From NCBI GenBank assembly GCA_016207665.1, contig JACQPG010000040.1:1-53606 (forward strand): a stretch of DNA of 53,606 nt, in the 5' to 3' direction. The number at the start of each line of letters is the position of its first letter. Positions within the stretch are counted from its first letter, which is position 1. A program made the translations under genes and the position numbers. Below the pieces are notes generated by a model. It was not told where the DNA came from. It worked only from the letters and a program-made list of their open reading frames with translations, and did no database searches. This document shows, in pieces, positions 1 through 7,641 of this stretch. The DNA comes from Elusimicrobiota bacterium. Its GTDB lineage: Bacteria > Elusimicrobiota > Elusimicrobia > UBA1565 > UBA9628.

Positions 1-68
1 GCTACGGCCTACGAGACGAGGAGTACCTGCGCCTCAAGGTGCTCACCTGCATGCTCGATCCGATCTGA
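1..68 (+). CDS. 3' end of an unidentified CDS (partial)
   Basis: Frame 3 is open from the left edge to a TGA at 66-68 and encodes a 21-residue tail ending in CMLDPI. The fragment is rich in charged residues followed by LRLKVLTC. It is faintly reminiscent of the C-terminus of some IS transposases, but the piece is too short to assign. No start is visible because the gene begins outside the window. It may also be a chance frame. Confidence 0.35.
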   Translation, partial: YGLRDEEYLRLKVLTCMLDPI

Positions 69-272
69 AATCAGGTCAAAATCACCCACTCGCTTTGGAG
101 AAGACCCATTAATATTTTCTTCACAATCGGTTCATTTTTCTGTGATGCCCGAAATCTACAATCAAGATGCGGCGCGCAACAGCAACGACACCGCGTACGG
201 CAACAGAAAAAGATTCCGCCCCTGCGTGTCTCTCCCACGCGGGGGCGGATCGTTTATAGACGGTAGGAAGGT
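69..272. other. Intergenic region between unknown tail and msrC
   Basis: About 200 bp separate the left-edge tail from the end of the minus-strand operon. It is more AT-rich than its neighbours around 100-145 and contains the terminator hairpin at 201-248. A short open frame starts here on the plus strand (142-345), but it runs into the antisense of msrC and shows no protein-like features. Confidence 0.6.
201..248 (-). terminator. Rho-independent terminator of the hemE-msrC operon
   Basis: On the minus strand a 13-bp stem (arms 236-248 and 216-228, one G:T wobble, 7-nt loop) is followed by AATCTTTTTC (215-206). It lies 25 nt past the msrC stop codon. GC-rich stem plus U-run on the operon strand is the classical intrinsic terminator layout. 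Confidence 0.8.
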
Positions 273-839
273 CTATCGCAAGCCGCCGGGCTCGCTCTTG
301 GCCAACGATTGGAAATGCTTGAGTATGCGCTCAAGCCAGCGTTGATCCATGTCATCGAAGGCGCTCTTATTGCGGCTATCCACGTCAAAGACCGCCCAAA
401 CCTTGCCATGCGCGTCGAATACCGGCAACGCGATCTCCGAGGCGGTGTCCGGATGGCATTCTATGTAGCCTTCGGACAGGGCCTTGACGTCCGGGAACAC
501 GACAGGCTTGCCTTCCCGGAGCGCGCGGCCGCAAGCCCCTTGCAGGGAGAGCGGCGAGCAAGCCGGCTTGTCCCGATGCGGCCCGAGCATAAGATCTTGC
601 CCCGAGGGCGAGAGGACGTAGAAGCCGCACCAGGAATAGGGATTGTCGGCGAAATGGTCCCAAAGCTCGTCGACCACTTCGCGCATCATGCGCTCGGCCT
701 TGAGCTCGCGCCTCCTCCATTTCTGCTCCAGGCGGGCGTGCACCTTGTCGTAGCGGGCGCGGGAGGGCCGTTTGAGCAGGGCGTCTCGTTCCTCCAGCCG
801 CTTTTGTATCCCGTCGTCGGTTTCGGGACGATCCATCAT
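273..839 (-). CDS. msrC: Free methionine-(R)-sulfoxide reductase (GAF-domain fRMsr)
   Basis: 188 aa. fRMsr reduces free Met-R-sulfoxide using a GAF fold with three cysteines. The sequence shows the fRMsr pattern: NPYSWCGFYVL, then KPAC (Cys94), GACG (Cys103), a D-V-K block and IEC (Cys128), then EIALPVFD and AVFDVDS. All three family cysteines are present; Cys94-Cys103 is one residue closer than in the E. coli enzyme. A helical, basic ~50-residue N-terminal extension precedes the GAF domain. The start is the ATG at 839, which overlaps the rlmN stop as ATGATG; the ATG at 836 is equally possible. Last gene of the hemE operon, followed by a terminator. Probably cytosolic oxidative-damage repair. 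A generic GAF sensor is the alternative, made less likely by the cysteines. Confidence 0.8.
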   Translation of the reverse strand: MMDRPETDDGIQKRLEERDALLKRPSRARYDKVHARLEQKWRRRELKAERMMREVVDELWDHFADNPYSWCGFYVLSPSGQDLMLGPHRDKPACSPLSLQGACGRALREGKPVVFPDVKALSEGYIECHPDTASEIALPVFDAHGKVWAVFDVDSRNKSAFDDMDQRWLERILKHFQSLAKSEPGGLR

Positions 840-1873
840 GCCTGATTTCTCGAGACCAGCAGCTGTCCGCATGCCCCTCGTATGTCCCGCCCGAGATTCT
901 GCCTGAGAGTCGCGGGCAGGCCGGCCTTCCTGAGCCGTTGCTGAAACCAGCGGGCCTGCGATTCCAAAGAGGGCCGGTGAGGCGTCTCGGTCGGATTGAA
1001 CACGATCAAATTGACATGAAGCCTTTCGCACGGACCGATGCCCTTGAAATAGCCGATCAAGGCCTCCGCATGGGACGGGCCGTCATTCTCCCCCTCCAAG
1101 AGCACGTATTCGACGAACACCTTGCGATTGGTCTTGGAGAGATAGACCTTGAGCGCCTGCGCCAGTCTCCCAAGGGGGAAGGCCCTGTTGACCGGCACGA
1201 GCCTGGCGCGAAGCCCGTCCTCGGCCGCGTGCAGGGACAGGGCCAGGTTGACCTGAGGGAAATCCTCGGCGAAACGCTCGATCTGCGGAGCCAGGCCGGA
1301 GGTCGAAACCGAGATGTGCCGGGCGCCTATGGCGAACTGCTTTTGATCCATGAGCACGCGCAGAGAAGCGGCGGTCTGCTCGTAACAAGCGAAGGGCTCG
1401 CCCATGCCCATATAAACGACGTTGTCGAGATTCCCGGGCAGGCTTTCCCGCTTCATGTACTGGCGCCAAAAAAGGACCTGGTCGGTGATCTCCTCGGGCG
1501 TGAGGTTGCGGGAAAGACCCATGAGCCCGGTGGCGCAAAACGTGCAGCCGATGGCGCATCCCACCTGCGAGGAGATGCAGGTAGTCCACCGAGTGGGAGA
1601 GGGCCGCAGCAACACGGTCTCGACGAGCTTGCCGTCGGAAAGGCGCAGCAACGCCTTATGAGCCCGGCCGTCGCCCGATACGCGAAGCTCGGCCAGGTTG
1701 GCGCTCAACAGTGGGGCGGCCTGCGAAAGGCTGCGCCGCAGGGACTCGGGCCACACCGATATGTCCTCGTAGGAGTCGCGCGACTGCCGGAAAACGGCCT
1801 GGCGCAACTGCTCGAGCCGGAAGGCGGGCGCCTTCAAATCCTTGAGAGCCGCCTCGACTCTTTGCAGGTTCAT
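836..1873 (-). CDS. rlmN: 23S rRNA (adenine2503-C2)/tRNA A37 methyltransferase RlmN
   Basis: 345 aa, usual family length. Radical SAM enzyme that methylates C2 of A2503 in 23S rRNA and A37 of some tRNAs. The 4Fe-4S motif GCAIGCTFC gives Cys106/110/113; Cys99 (TTCISSQ) sits seven residues before the first cluster Cys as in E. coli RlmN, and the second catalytic Cys is in GRDIRGACGQL near the C-terminus. MGMGEP, the SAM-binding GGE-like motif, and LALSLHA are present. The ATG at 1873 lies 4 nt after the mgtC stop; a TTG one codon upstream is an alternative. No Arg resistance-type (Cfr) features seen. Fourth gene in the operon. Confidence 0.93.
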   Translation of the reverse strand: MNLQRVEAALKDLKAPAFRLEQLRQAVFRQSRDSYEDISVWPESLRRSLSQAAPLLSANLAELRVSGDGRAHKALLRLSDGKLVETVLLRPSPTRWTTCISSQVGCAIGCTFCATGLMGLSRNLTPEEITDQVLFWRQYMKRESLPGNLDNVVYMGMGEPFACYEQTAASLRVLMDQKQFAIGARHISVSTSGLAPQIERFAEDFPQVNLALSLHAAEDGLRARLVPVNRAFPLGRLAQALKVYLSKTNRKVFVEYVLLEGENDGPSHAEALIGYFKGIGPCERLHVNLIVFNPTETPHRPSLESQARWFQQRLRKAGLPATLRQNLGRDIRGACGQLLVSRNQA

Positions 1874-1877
1874 CAAG

Positions 1878-2516
1878 TCAATAGCTCAAATCCAAGACGT
1901 CCTTGGATTCGAGGAGGCGGCGCACCGCCTTCTCCTGGCCCTTGCGCCCGCCCGAGACATACCACTCGGAATACCACTGGTTGTTCTTTTTCATGATCTT
2001 GCGGCGCATGACATGAAGCCTGCATTCGCGGAAGATGCCGGAGATCTCGTCGATGACCTGGCCGTCGAGCCTTGAGGTGAGGCGATAGGTGTGCCTCTCC
2101 CGCCAATCATCGATGAGTATGTCGAGCTGGGTGAAAGCCAGCTGGACGAAAAGCACCAAAAGCGTGACCCCAGCGGCCAGCCGGAAGTAGCCGTAGCCCA
2201 CTCCCATCCCGATGGCGGCCACGGCCCATATGCTGGCGGCCGTGGTCAACCCCGTCACATGCTCTCCCTCGCGCATGATGGCCCCGGCCCCCAGGAAGCC
2301 GATGCCCGAGACGATCTGGGCCGCTATGCGGGAGCGATCGTCCCCAAATTTGAAGGAGAGGATGGTGAACAAGGCCGCGCCCAGGCAGATCAAGATGTTC
2401 GTGCGCAAACCGGCCGCCTTGTCGCTGACCTCGCGCTCCAAGCCGATCACCGAGCCGAGCGCCAGGGCTATCAGCATCTTGAGCATTTCCGAGTCGACCC
2501 ATCTAGGATCCAGCAT
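1878..2516 (-). CDS. MgtC/SapB-family inner-membrane protein
   Basis: 212 aa. The N-terminal ~140 residues form four to five membrane segments with the family signatures GLEREVSDKAAGLRTN, LGAALF and GIGFLGAGAIM. A soluble C-terminal domain of ~65 residues follows. MgtC relatives affect Mg2+ limitation survival and membrane ATPase activity in pathogens, but the general role in free-living bacteria is unclear. It overlaps the hemY end by 14 nt, so translation is likely coupled. An internal ATG ten codons downstream (MLKMLIAL) would also give a complete protein. Confidence 0.9.
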   Translation of the reverse strand: MLDPRWVDSEMLKMLIALALGSVIGLEREVSDKAAGLRTNILICLGAALFTILSFKFGDDRSRIAAQIVSGIGFLGAGAIMREGEHVTGLTTAASIWAVAAIGMGVGYGYFRLAAGVTLLVLFVQLAFTQLDILIDDWRERHTYRLTSRLDGQVIDEISGIFRECRLHVMRRKIMKKNNQWYSEWYVSGGRKGQEKAVRRLLESKDVLDLSY

Positions 2517-3939
2517 GCCGCCTCCCGCAGACCCATTGAAAGGCCTGAACCCCGGCGCGCCGGCCGGATCGGATGCAATCCGGAAGGCTGACGCCCTCGA
2601 ATGAGCAGCCCGTGAGCCAAAGGCCCGGATGGCCCTGCAGGCACGACGCGATGCGCTTGAGCTTCAAGGCGTGGCCCACCAGATACTGGGGGTTGGCCTT
2701 GGGCCACCGGAACACGCGCGACAGCGCCGGTTTGAAGGAATCCATCCTTAGTATGTCCTTGAGCTCGGCGGAGACGCTGCGCAATATCTCCTCATCCGGA
2801 GCCTCGGCCAACTCCTCTTGGCCGGCCCCTCCTACGAAACAACGGATCAAGGCCGTGTTCTCGGGGGCGCGGCCGGGAAACTTGGAGGATGAGAAGGTGG
2901 CTCCGATGATACGCCGGCCCTCGGCGCGAGGAATGAGAAAGCCGAATCCCTGAAGGGGCCGCTTGAATTGAGCCCGCTCCAGGGCTAGAGACACCGTCGC
3001 GGTGGAGACGAAAGGGATCTCCCTAAGGGCGCAGGAAAGCTCGAAGTCCACGTCCGACAGCAGCGCGGAGACCGCCGGGGCGGGAAGGGCGGATATCACG
3101 GCGTCCACCTTAAACAGCTCTCCGTTGACGCCGAGCTCCCAAGAGCCGCCGCGCCTGGCCACGGATTCGACCTTGGCGCCGGCGCGGACCACTCCGCCGG
3201 GCAAGGCTCGAGCCAACGCCTCGATCAGCCGCGTGAGCCCTCCGCGCAAGGTCATAAAGCCGGAACGGGGCCTCGGAGCCCTTTTGGCCGACTGCATCGA
3301 GCGCAACAGCCCCCCTTTACGCTCCATCTCGCGCAGTTGGGGGAAAGTGCTCTGAAGGCTCAACTTCTCGCAGTCTCCTGCGTAAATGCCTCCAAACATC
3401 GGGGCGAATATCTTATCCAGCGCCTCCGCGCCCAGCCTCCTGCGGAAAAAAGAAGCGATCGACTCGTCCTGATGGCCCTGCTCGCCCGGGACCAAGGGTT
3501 CAAGGCACATGCGAAGCTTGCCTCTCCAGCTCAACAACGGGGAGGCCAGCCACGGCCAGGGAGAGCTCGGCGCCAGTCCGAACTCGGGCAGCGACTCGAG
3601 CCTTCCTCCGGATAAGACCTGGATCGGACGGCGGCAGGGATTAGTGCCTATCACTTCCTGGGACAGGCCCAGCTCGTCGATGAGCTCCAAGGCCTCGGGC
3701 TTGGCCCCGATGAAAGAGTCCGGCCCCCCCTCAACGATGATGCCTTCCCTGGATTCCGTAGTCACCTTGCCGCCGATGCGGGTTGAGGCCTCCAACACCA
3801 TCAGCTCCAGCCTTCGACCCTGGCGTTGAGCGCCGAGGGAGAGCTCATAGGCAGCGGATAACCCTGAAATACCCGCGCCCAAGATCGCGACCCGCGGGGG
3901 GCGGCCTAGCTGCTTGGGGGAAGGGGCGGTCACGATCAT
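2503..3939 (-). CDS. hemY: HemY/CgoX-type protoporphyrinogen or coproporphyrinogen III oxidase
   Basis: 478 aa FAD-dependent oxidase of haem synthesis. Seen: N-terminal dinucleotide motif GAGISG (21-26), VEGGPDSFI, FVGG, RWPKANPQYLVGH and the C-terminal FEGVSLPDCI that closes the FAD site. Two reactions exist in this family: protoporphyrinogen IX oxidation (classical) and coproporphyrinogen III oxidation (monoderm-type pathway); sequence alone does not settle which. The start is the ATG at 3939, whose A is shared with the hemE stop (TGATG), so translation is coupled. An upstream in-frame ATG at 3966 inside hemE is less likely. Only hemE and hemY of the pathway are in this window. Confidence 0.9.
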   Translation of the reverse strand: MIVTAPSPKQLGRPPRVAILGAGISGLSAAYELSLGAQRQGRRLELMVLEASTRIGGKVTTESREGIIVEGGPDSFIGAKPEALELIDELGLSQEVIGTNPCRRPIQVLSGGRLESLPEFGLAPSSPWPWLASPLLSWRGKLRMCLEPLVPGEQGHQDESIASFFRRRLGAEALDKIFAPMFGGIYAGDCEKLSLQSTFPQLREMERKGGLLRSMQSAKRAPRPRSGFMTLRGGLTRLIEALARALPGGVVRAGAKVESVARRGGSWELGVNGELFKVDAVISALPAPAVSALLSDVDFELSCALREIPFVSTATVSLALERAQFKRPLQGFGFLIPRAEGRRIIGATFSSSKFPGRAPENTALIRCFVGGAGQEELAEAPDEEILRSVSAELKDILRMDSFKPALSRVFRWPKANPQYLVGHALKLKRIASCLQGHPGLWLTGCSFEGVSLPDCIRSGRRAGVQAFQWVCGRRHAGS

Positions 3940-4970
3940 CAGTTCACGGACCAGGCATGGACCCAATCCGCGACAGCCTTCACGCTTCCCGGCGGGGTGT
4001 TGGGCAGAATTCCATGTCCGAGATTGAATATGTATCCCTTGCGATGGGCCGCCTGCTCCAGCAGCTCATGGACGGCGCGGCGCAGCAGCGGCGTCGGCGC
4101 CAACAGCAACGTCGGATCCAGGTTGCCTTGTATGGCCTTGGCCCCGACCCGCTTCCAGGCGCTGGCCAGATCGATCCGCCAATCTATTCCAATGACGTCC
4201 CCGCCGGCCCGAGCGAAATCCTCGAGGAATCCCGCGGTCCCGGTGCCGAAATGGATGACGGGAACGCCCGAGCCCTTCAACGCCTCGAGCACCGCTTGGG
4301 AATGGGGCATGACGTATCTGCGGTATTCGGCGGGCGAGAGAGCGCCGACCCAACTATCGAATAACTGCACGGCCTGGGCGCCCCAAGCGATCTGCGCCTT
4401 CAAATAATCGGCGGTCACTCGCGCGACATGACCCAGCAAAAGATCCCAGGTCTTGGGCTGGCCGTGCATCAAAGCCTTGGTGCGGATGAAATCGTGCGTC
4501 GGCCCCCCCTCGATGAGATAGCTGGCCAACGTAAACGGCGCCCCCGCGAAGCCGATCAACGGCAAGCCTCCAAGCGATTGACGCGTCAGAGAAATAGCCT
4601 TTAGCACGAAACCCAAGGATTTCTCGACGTCCACCCTCTTGATGCGCCTGACATCGGCCGAAGATCTTATAGGATTGTCGATAATGGGTCCGGGGGCGAA
4701 TCTCAGCTTGGCGCCCATGGCCTCGGCCGGGAGCAGTATGTCGGCGAAGATGATGGCGGCGTCGACGGGAAAGGATCGGACAGGTTGAAGGGTGACCTCG
4801 CAAGCCAGCTCGGGGGTCTTGGCGATCTCCAGTATCGAATGCCTTTGCCTCAGACGGCGATACTCCTCCATGTAACGGCCGGCTTGGCGCATGAACCAAA
4901 CCGGCACCCGGTCCACGGGCTGCCGACGACAGGCTCGAAGGAAACGGGCTTGGTCGGGCGTGGGGCTCAT
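3939..4970 (-). CDS. hemE: Uroporphyrinogen-III decarboxylase
   Basis: 343 aa, standard length. Cofactor-free enzyme converting uroporphyrinogen III to coproporphyrinogen III. Signatures seen: PVWFMRQAGRYMEEYR near the N-terminus (substrate-binding Arg), FADILLPAEAMG, GFAGAPFTLASYLIEGG, HFGTGT, IGIDWR, IQGNLDP and FNLGHGILP. The ATG at 4970 starts MSPTPDQARFL, the usual N-terminus; a weak GAGAAGA lies just upstream. In-frame GTG (4988) and ATG (5003, 5033) would only add unconserved residues. First gene of a five-gene operon divergent from the receiver gene at 5067. Confidence 0.96.
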   Translation of the reverse strand: MSPTPDQARFLRACRRQPVDRVPVWFMRQAGRYMEEYRRLRQRHSILEIAKTPELACEVTLQPVRSFPVDAAIIFADILLPAEAMGAKLRFAPGPIIDNPIRSSADVRRIKRVDVEKSLGFVLKAISLTRQSLGGLPLIGFAGAPFTLASYLIEGGPTHDFIRTKALMHGQPKTWDLLLGHVARVTADYLKAQIAWGAQAVQLFDSWVGALSPAEYRRYVMPHSQAVLEALKGSGVPVIHFGTGTAGFLEDFARAGGDVIGIDWRIDLASAWKRVGAKAIQGNLDPTLLLAPTPLLRRAVHELLEQAAHRKGYIFNLGHGILPNTPPGSVKAVADWVHAWSVN

Positions 4971-4998
4971 TTTCTTCTCGGCGTTCACGGCGATATAT

Positions 4999-5004
4999 AT
5001 CATA
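4999..5004 (-). promoter_or_regulatory. Candidate -10 element for the hemE operon
   Basis: TATGAT on the minus strand, about 28 nt upstream of the chosen hemE ATG and in an AT-rich block. No good -35 hexamer is visible. Predicted start of transcription near 4992. Confidence 0.3.
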
Positions 5005-5043
5005 CAAAATCCCAAAAATCTTTTGTCTTTCACTGCTTTTTAG

Positions 5044-5049
5044 TAGAAT
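5044..5049 (+). promoter_or_regulatory. Candidate -10 element (TAGAAT) for receiver gene
   Basis: TAGAAT lies 17 nt upstream of the ATG at 5067, giving a short leader that contains GGAAGA as a ribosome-binding site. A TTGTCT at 5023-5028 is a weak -35 candidate with 15-bp spacing. Confidence 0.35.
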
Positions 5050-5066
5050 CTCGCCGGAAGAGCGAA

Positions 5067-5444
5067 ATGGCTAAAGCAGTTCTGGTCGTCGAGGACGATG
5101 AGTCCATGCAAGAACTCTACGACGCCTTTTTCAAGATACACAAGGACGAGTTCTCCTATCACCACGCTTCCACCGCGGAGATCGCCCTGACGGTGCTCTC
5201 CGAGAATAGGATCGACGCGGTCGTCCTCGATTGCGGCCTTCCAGGAATGAGCGGGCTGGACCTCCTGAAGAAGATCCGCTCAAACAAGTCGCTCGGCGAC
5301 CCCGCTGTTTTCATGGTCACCGCCAAGGACACCCTCGAGGACTGCGTCCTGGGTCTCAATGCGGGAGCGGACGACTACCTCTCCAAGCCGTTCGAGGAAG
5401 AAGAGCTGCTAGCCAGGCTGCGCTGCCTCTTGCGACGGCGATAG
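5067..5444 (+). CDS. Single-domain response regulator (CheY-like receiver)
   Basis: 125 aa, a receiver domain only. Acidic pair Asp10/Asp11, phospho-acceptor Asp55 (VVLDCGLPG), Thr85 and Lys107 (LSKPF) are all at expected positions, so the domain should be phosphorylatable. No output domain follows. GADDYLSKPF resembles OmpR/PhoB-type receivers. GGAAGA precedes the ATG at 5067. Divergent from hemE and convergent with the CNNM fusion gene. Its kinase is not obvious nearby; the only kinase in the window is at 22068. Confidence 0.9.
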   Translation: MAKAVLVVEDDESMQELYDAFFKIHKDEFSYHHASTAEIALTVLSENRIDAVVLDCGLPGMSGLDLLKKIRSNKSLGDPAVFMVTAKDTLEDCVLGLNAGADDYLSKPFEEEELLARLRCLLRRR

Positions 5445-5458
5445 CCCTAGGGGCGGCG

Positions 5459-6973
5459 CTATTGCGCTATCAGGGTGTCGGCGGTACGCAGCGTATCGAT
5501 CAGGCTTTCGGCCGTTCGAGCCCTCAGCAACCTGCGCCGGATATTGTCGTTGGTCACGATCGCCGCGATGCGACCCAGGACCTTGAGCTGCAACACCGGC
5601 GTGGACGCCGGGGTCAGGATGAGAAAAACCAGCCTGACCGGGACATTGTCGGGGGTCGGGAAGGCCACGGGCGGGGAGAATCGGCCTAGGGCGACCAAGG
5701 GACGTTCCAGGTTCGCCAGGCGCGCGTGAGGAACCGCCACTCCCCGTCCCACCGCGCTGGAAAACTTCCTTTCCCTATCCCAGACAAGCTGCAGGGTCTC
5801 GCTCTCCCTCAGACTCCCATGGGCGGCGGCCAACCGGCCCAGAAGGACGGCGATGACGCCACGGCGATCGGGGGCGGCCAGATTGACGGCGACAGCCGCG
5901 GGAACAAGCACGTCCATCAGAGACCAGGCCTGCGGCAGGTCGAACTCGTCGTGCACCTCGCCGATGATCTCCTCCATGATGTCCTCGAGGGTGATGATGC
6001 CGCTGACCTGCCCCGCCCCGTTGCGCACCACGGACATGTGGATCCCCTTGTCGGGAAACACCCGGAGAAGTTTCTCCAACGGGTCGGCCTCCAAGGCCTC
6101 GGAGATGTCGCGCCGCGCCCGCCTGGGGTCGAAATCGGGCTCGGCCAACGCCGATCGGAGCACCAGATCCTTCACATGCACCAGACCGATCACCGAATCG
6201 AGGCCGTCCTCGCACAAAGGATACCTGGAAAACCGCCTGCTCCTGATCGTCTCGAGATTCTCGGCCCACGTCTTCTTGAGGGAGAGAAAAACAACCTTTT
6301 CCCTCGGCACCATGGCGTCGGAAACCTTCGCGACCGCCAGATCGAATAGATTTTCCAAGAGCAGCAGCCTTTCCAAGGGAAGGCGGCCCTTTTCCTGGCT
6401 CTCACCGAGCAGCACGCGCAATTCTTCCTCAGAGACGGGCGACTCAGACTCCGACGCAGGTTTGAGGCCCAGCAGCCGGGTCATGAAGAGCGACAGGAAC
6501 GAGGCCAACGCCACGGCCGGCCTGATCATCAAGGCGAAGATACGCAGGGGATAGGCGCCCCAGAGCGCGATCCTTTCCGCGTTTTGAAGCGCGATCGTGC
6601 GGGGCAGAAGCTCGCCCAGCACCACTTGGATCAATGTCAGGATTCCAAGCGCCAAGGCGAAGGACAAAGCGTGAGAGAGGCCCGGAGAAAAGAGGGGCTC
6701 CCAATGGGAGAATGTCCGCTTGAGAGCTTGGGCCAACGCGGGCTCGCCGACCCATCCCAGGGCCAAGCCCACCATGGTGATGCCCACCTGGATGGCCGCC
6801 AGATATCGGTCCAAATGAGCCTGTATATACTGGACCGCCGCGGCTCGCACATCCCCCTTGCGAGCCAACATCTCCACGCGGGAGGATCGCACCCTGACCA
6901 GAGAATACTCGATGAGCACGAACAGGGCGTTGACCAGGATCAGCAACGCCGCCGCGATCTGGAAAAATACCAT
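5459..6973 (-). CDS. CNNM (DUF21)-CBS pair-PTS EIIA type 2 fusion protein
   Basis: 504 aa. Residues 1-165 are a DUF21/CNNM membrane domain with about four helices (VGITMVGLALGWVGEPAL, LGELLPRTIAL). Residues 215-345 are a CBS pair (SDAMVPREKV, RFSRYPL, GLVHVKDLV, ITLEDIMEEIIGE). The C-terminal CorC/HlyC domain usually found here is replaced by residues 352-500, which match a PTS EIIA of the fructose/nitrogen type with the His phosphorylation site at GVAVPHAR (His416). CNNM proteins are implicated in Mg2+/Co2+ transport; EIIA-Ntr-type domains sense phosphotransfer and control K+ and nitrogen functions. A link between ion efflux and PTS phosphorylation state is inferred. The ATG at 6973 is 7 nt from a TATAAT, so the mRNA may be leaderless. 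Confidence 0.88.
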   Translation of the reverse strand: MVFFQIAAALLILVNALFVLIEYSLVRVRSSRVEMLARKGDVRAAAVQYIQAHLDRYLAAIQVGITMVGLALGWVGEPALAQALKRTFSHWEPLFSPGLSHALSFALALGILTLIQVVLGELLPRTIALQNAERIALWGAYPLRIFALMIRPAVALASFLSLFMTRLLGLKPASESESPVSEEELRVLLGESQEKGRLPLERLLLLENLFDLAVAKVSDAMVPREKVVFLSLKKTWAENLETIRSRRFSRYPLCEDGLDSVIGLVHVKDLVLRSALAEPDFDPRRARRDISEALEADPLEKLLRVFPDKGIHMSVVRNGAGQVSGIITLEDIMEEIIGEVHDEFDLPQAWSLMDVLVPAAVAVNLAAPDRRGVIAVLLGRLAAAHGSLRESETLQLVWDRERKFSSAVGRGVAVPHARLANLERPLVALGRFSPPVAFPTPDNVPVRLVFLILTPASTPVLQLKVLGRIAAIVTNDNIRRRLLRARTAESLIDTLRTADTLIAQ

Positions 6974-6980
6974 GGCGTTT

Positions 6981-6986
6981 ATTATA
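6981..6986 (-). promoter_or_regulatory. Candidate -10 element, likely leaderless start for CNNM fusion gene
   Basis: Perfect TATAAT on the minus strand with only 7 nt between it and the ATG at 6973. Transcription would start at or next to the start codon. No -35 consensus seen at the usual distance. Confidence 0.5.
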
Positions 6987-7066
6987 CTTTTATGGTATGA
7001 TTTATTTGCGTAGGGTTTCTTTTCTTATACCACTTCCCAGCTCCCTACGGGCGCAGAGGCTTTTCC

Positions 7067-7072
7067 TATAAT
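7067..7072 (+). promoter_or_regulatory. Candidate -10 element, likely leaderless start for PC4 gene
   Basis: Perfect TATAAT ending 6 nt before the ATG at 7079. AGGAAA between them could act as a ribosome-binding site only if transcription started further upstream, so a leaderless mRNA is the simplest reading. Confidence 0.5.
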
Positions 7073-7078
7073 AGGAAA

Positions 7079-7531
7079 ATGGAATCCCGCGAATTCAAGC
7101 CTTTAAAGGAAGTAGGCGCTTTCCCCATATCGGACTCGAGCGAGCTGAAGTTTTACGTCGACGAGTATAAGGGATATAAGTACGGCTCGATACGCACCTT
7201 CGTCAAGGGCGGCAATTATTCGGGACCGACCAAATCGGGCGTGACCCTGAATTCCTCCATTCTCGAAGGAGTGATATCGGCCTTGGCTAAATTACCGGCC
7301 CAGCCGGACGCCCTGGAGGAGAAGGAGTTGGCCCGGTTTCCCAAGAAACTCGGCATCGAGCTCGTGCTCCGCATCACCATTTTTCGAGACTCCACGGGCA
7401 TCGACCTCCGGGAATGGGTCGAGGACCACGACTATAAAGGGTGGTCCAAGAAAGGAGTCAGGATTCCCTACAAAGAGCTGGCCAAGGCCTTGGATTTTCT
7501 CAAGGAAATGCGCCAACTGGTCGCCGCCTAG
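7079..7531 (+). CDS. Tandem PC4-like ssDNA-binding protein
   Basis: 150 aa with two copies of a PC4/p15-type domain: residues 22-72 (KFYVDEY, GSIRTFVKGGNYSG, PTKSGVTL) and 94-146 (LRITIFRD, GIDLREWVEDHDYKG, WSKKGVRI). Each copy shows the four-strand-plus-helix pattern of PC4. Eukaryotic PC4 and bacterial YdbC act as dimers on single-stranded nucleic acid; two domains in one chain would make a built-in pseudodimer (inference). Divergent from the CNNM fusion gene. The start is ATG 7079. Confidence 0.8.
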   Translation: MESREFKPLKEVGAFPISDSSELKFYVDEYKGYKYGSIRTFVKGGNYSGPTKSGVTLNSSILEGVISALAKLPAQPDALEEKELARFPKKLGIELVLRITIFRDSTGIDLREWVEDHDYKGWSKKGVRIPYKELAKALDFLKEMRQLVAA

Positions 7532-7612
7532 ACGCCGCCTCTCCGCTGGCCGCGCCAATAAACGAAAACCCGCTTGTCACAATCCGGCACTGGCGGGAAC
7601 CGGGAATCCTGT

Positions 7613-7618
7613 TATAAT
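7613..7618 (+). promoter_or_regulatory. Candidate -10 element for the tsp-clpB operon
   Basis: Perfect TATAAT. If used, transcription begins near 7625. That gives either a leaderless mRNA starting at the GTG 7627 or a ~17-nt leader carrying GGAGG (7632-7636) for the GTG 7642. A heat-shock type -35 is not evident. Confidence 0.45.
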
Positions 7619-7641
7619 TAAGCGACGTGCTGGAGGTTCAC

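Noticed and set aside
938-1996. 352-codon open frame antisense to rlmN
   Set aside because: rlmN has all catalytic cysteines on the minus strand.
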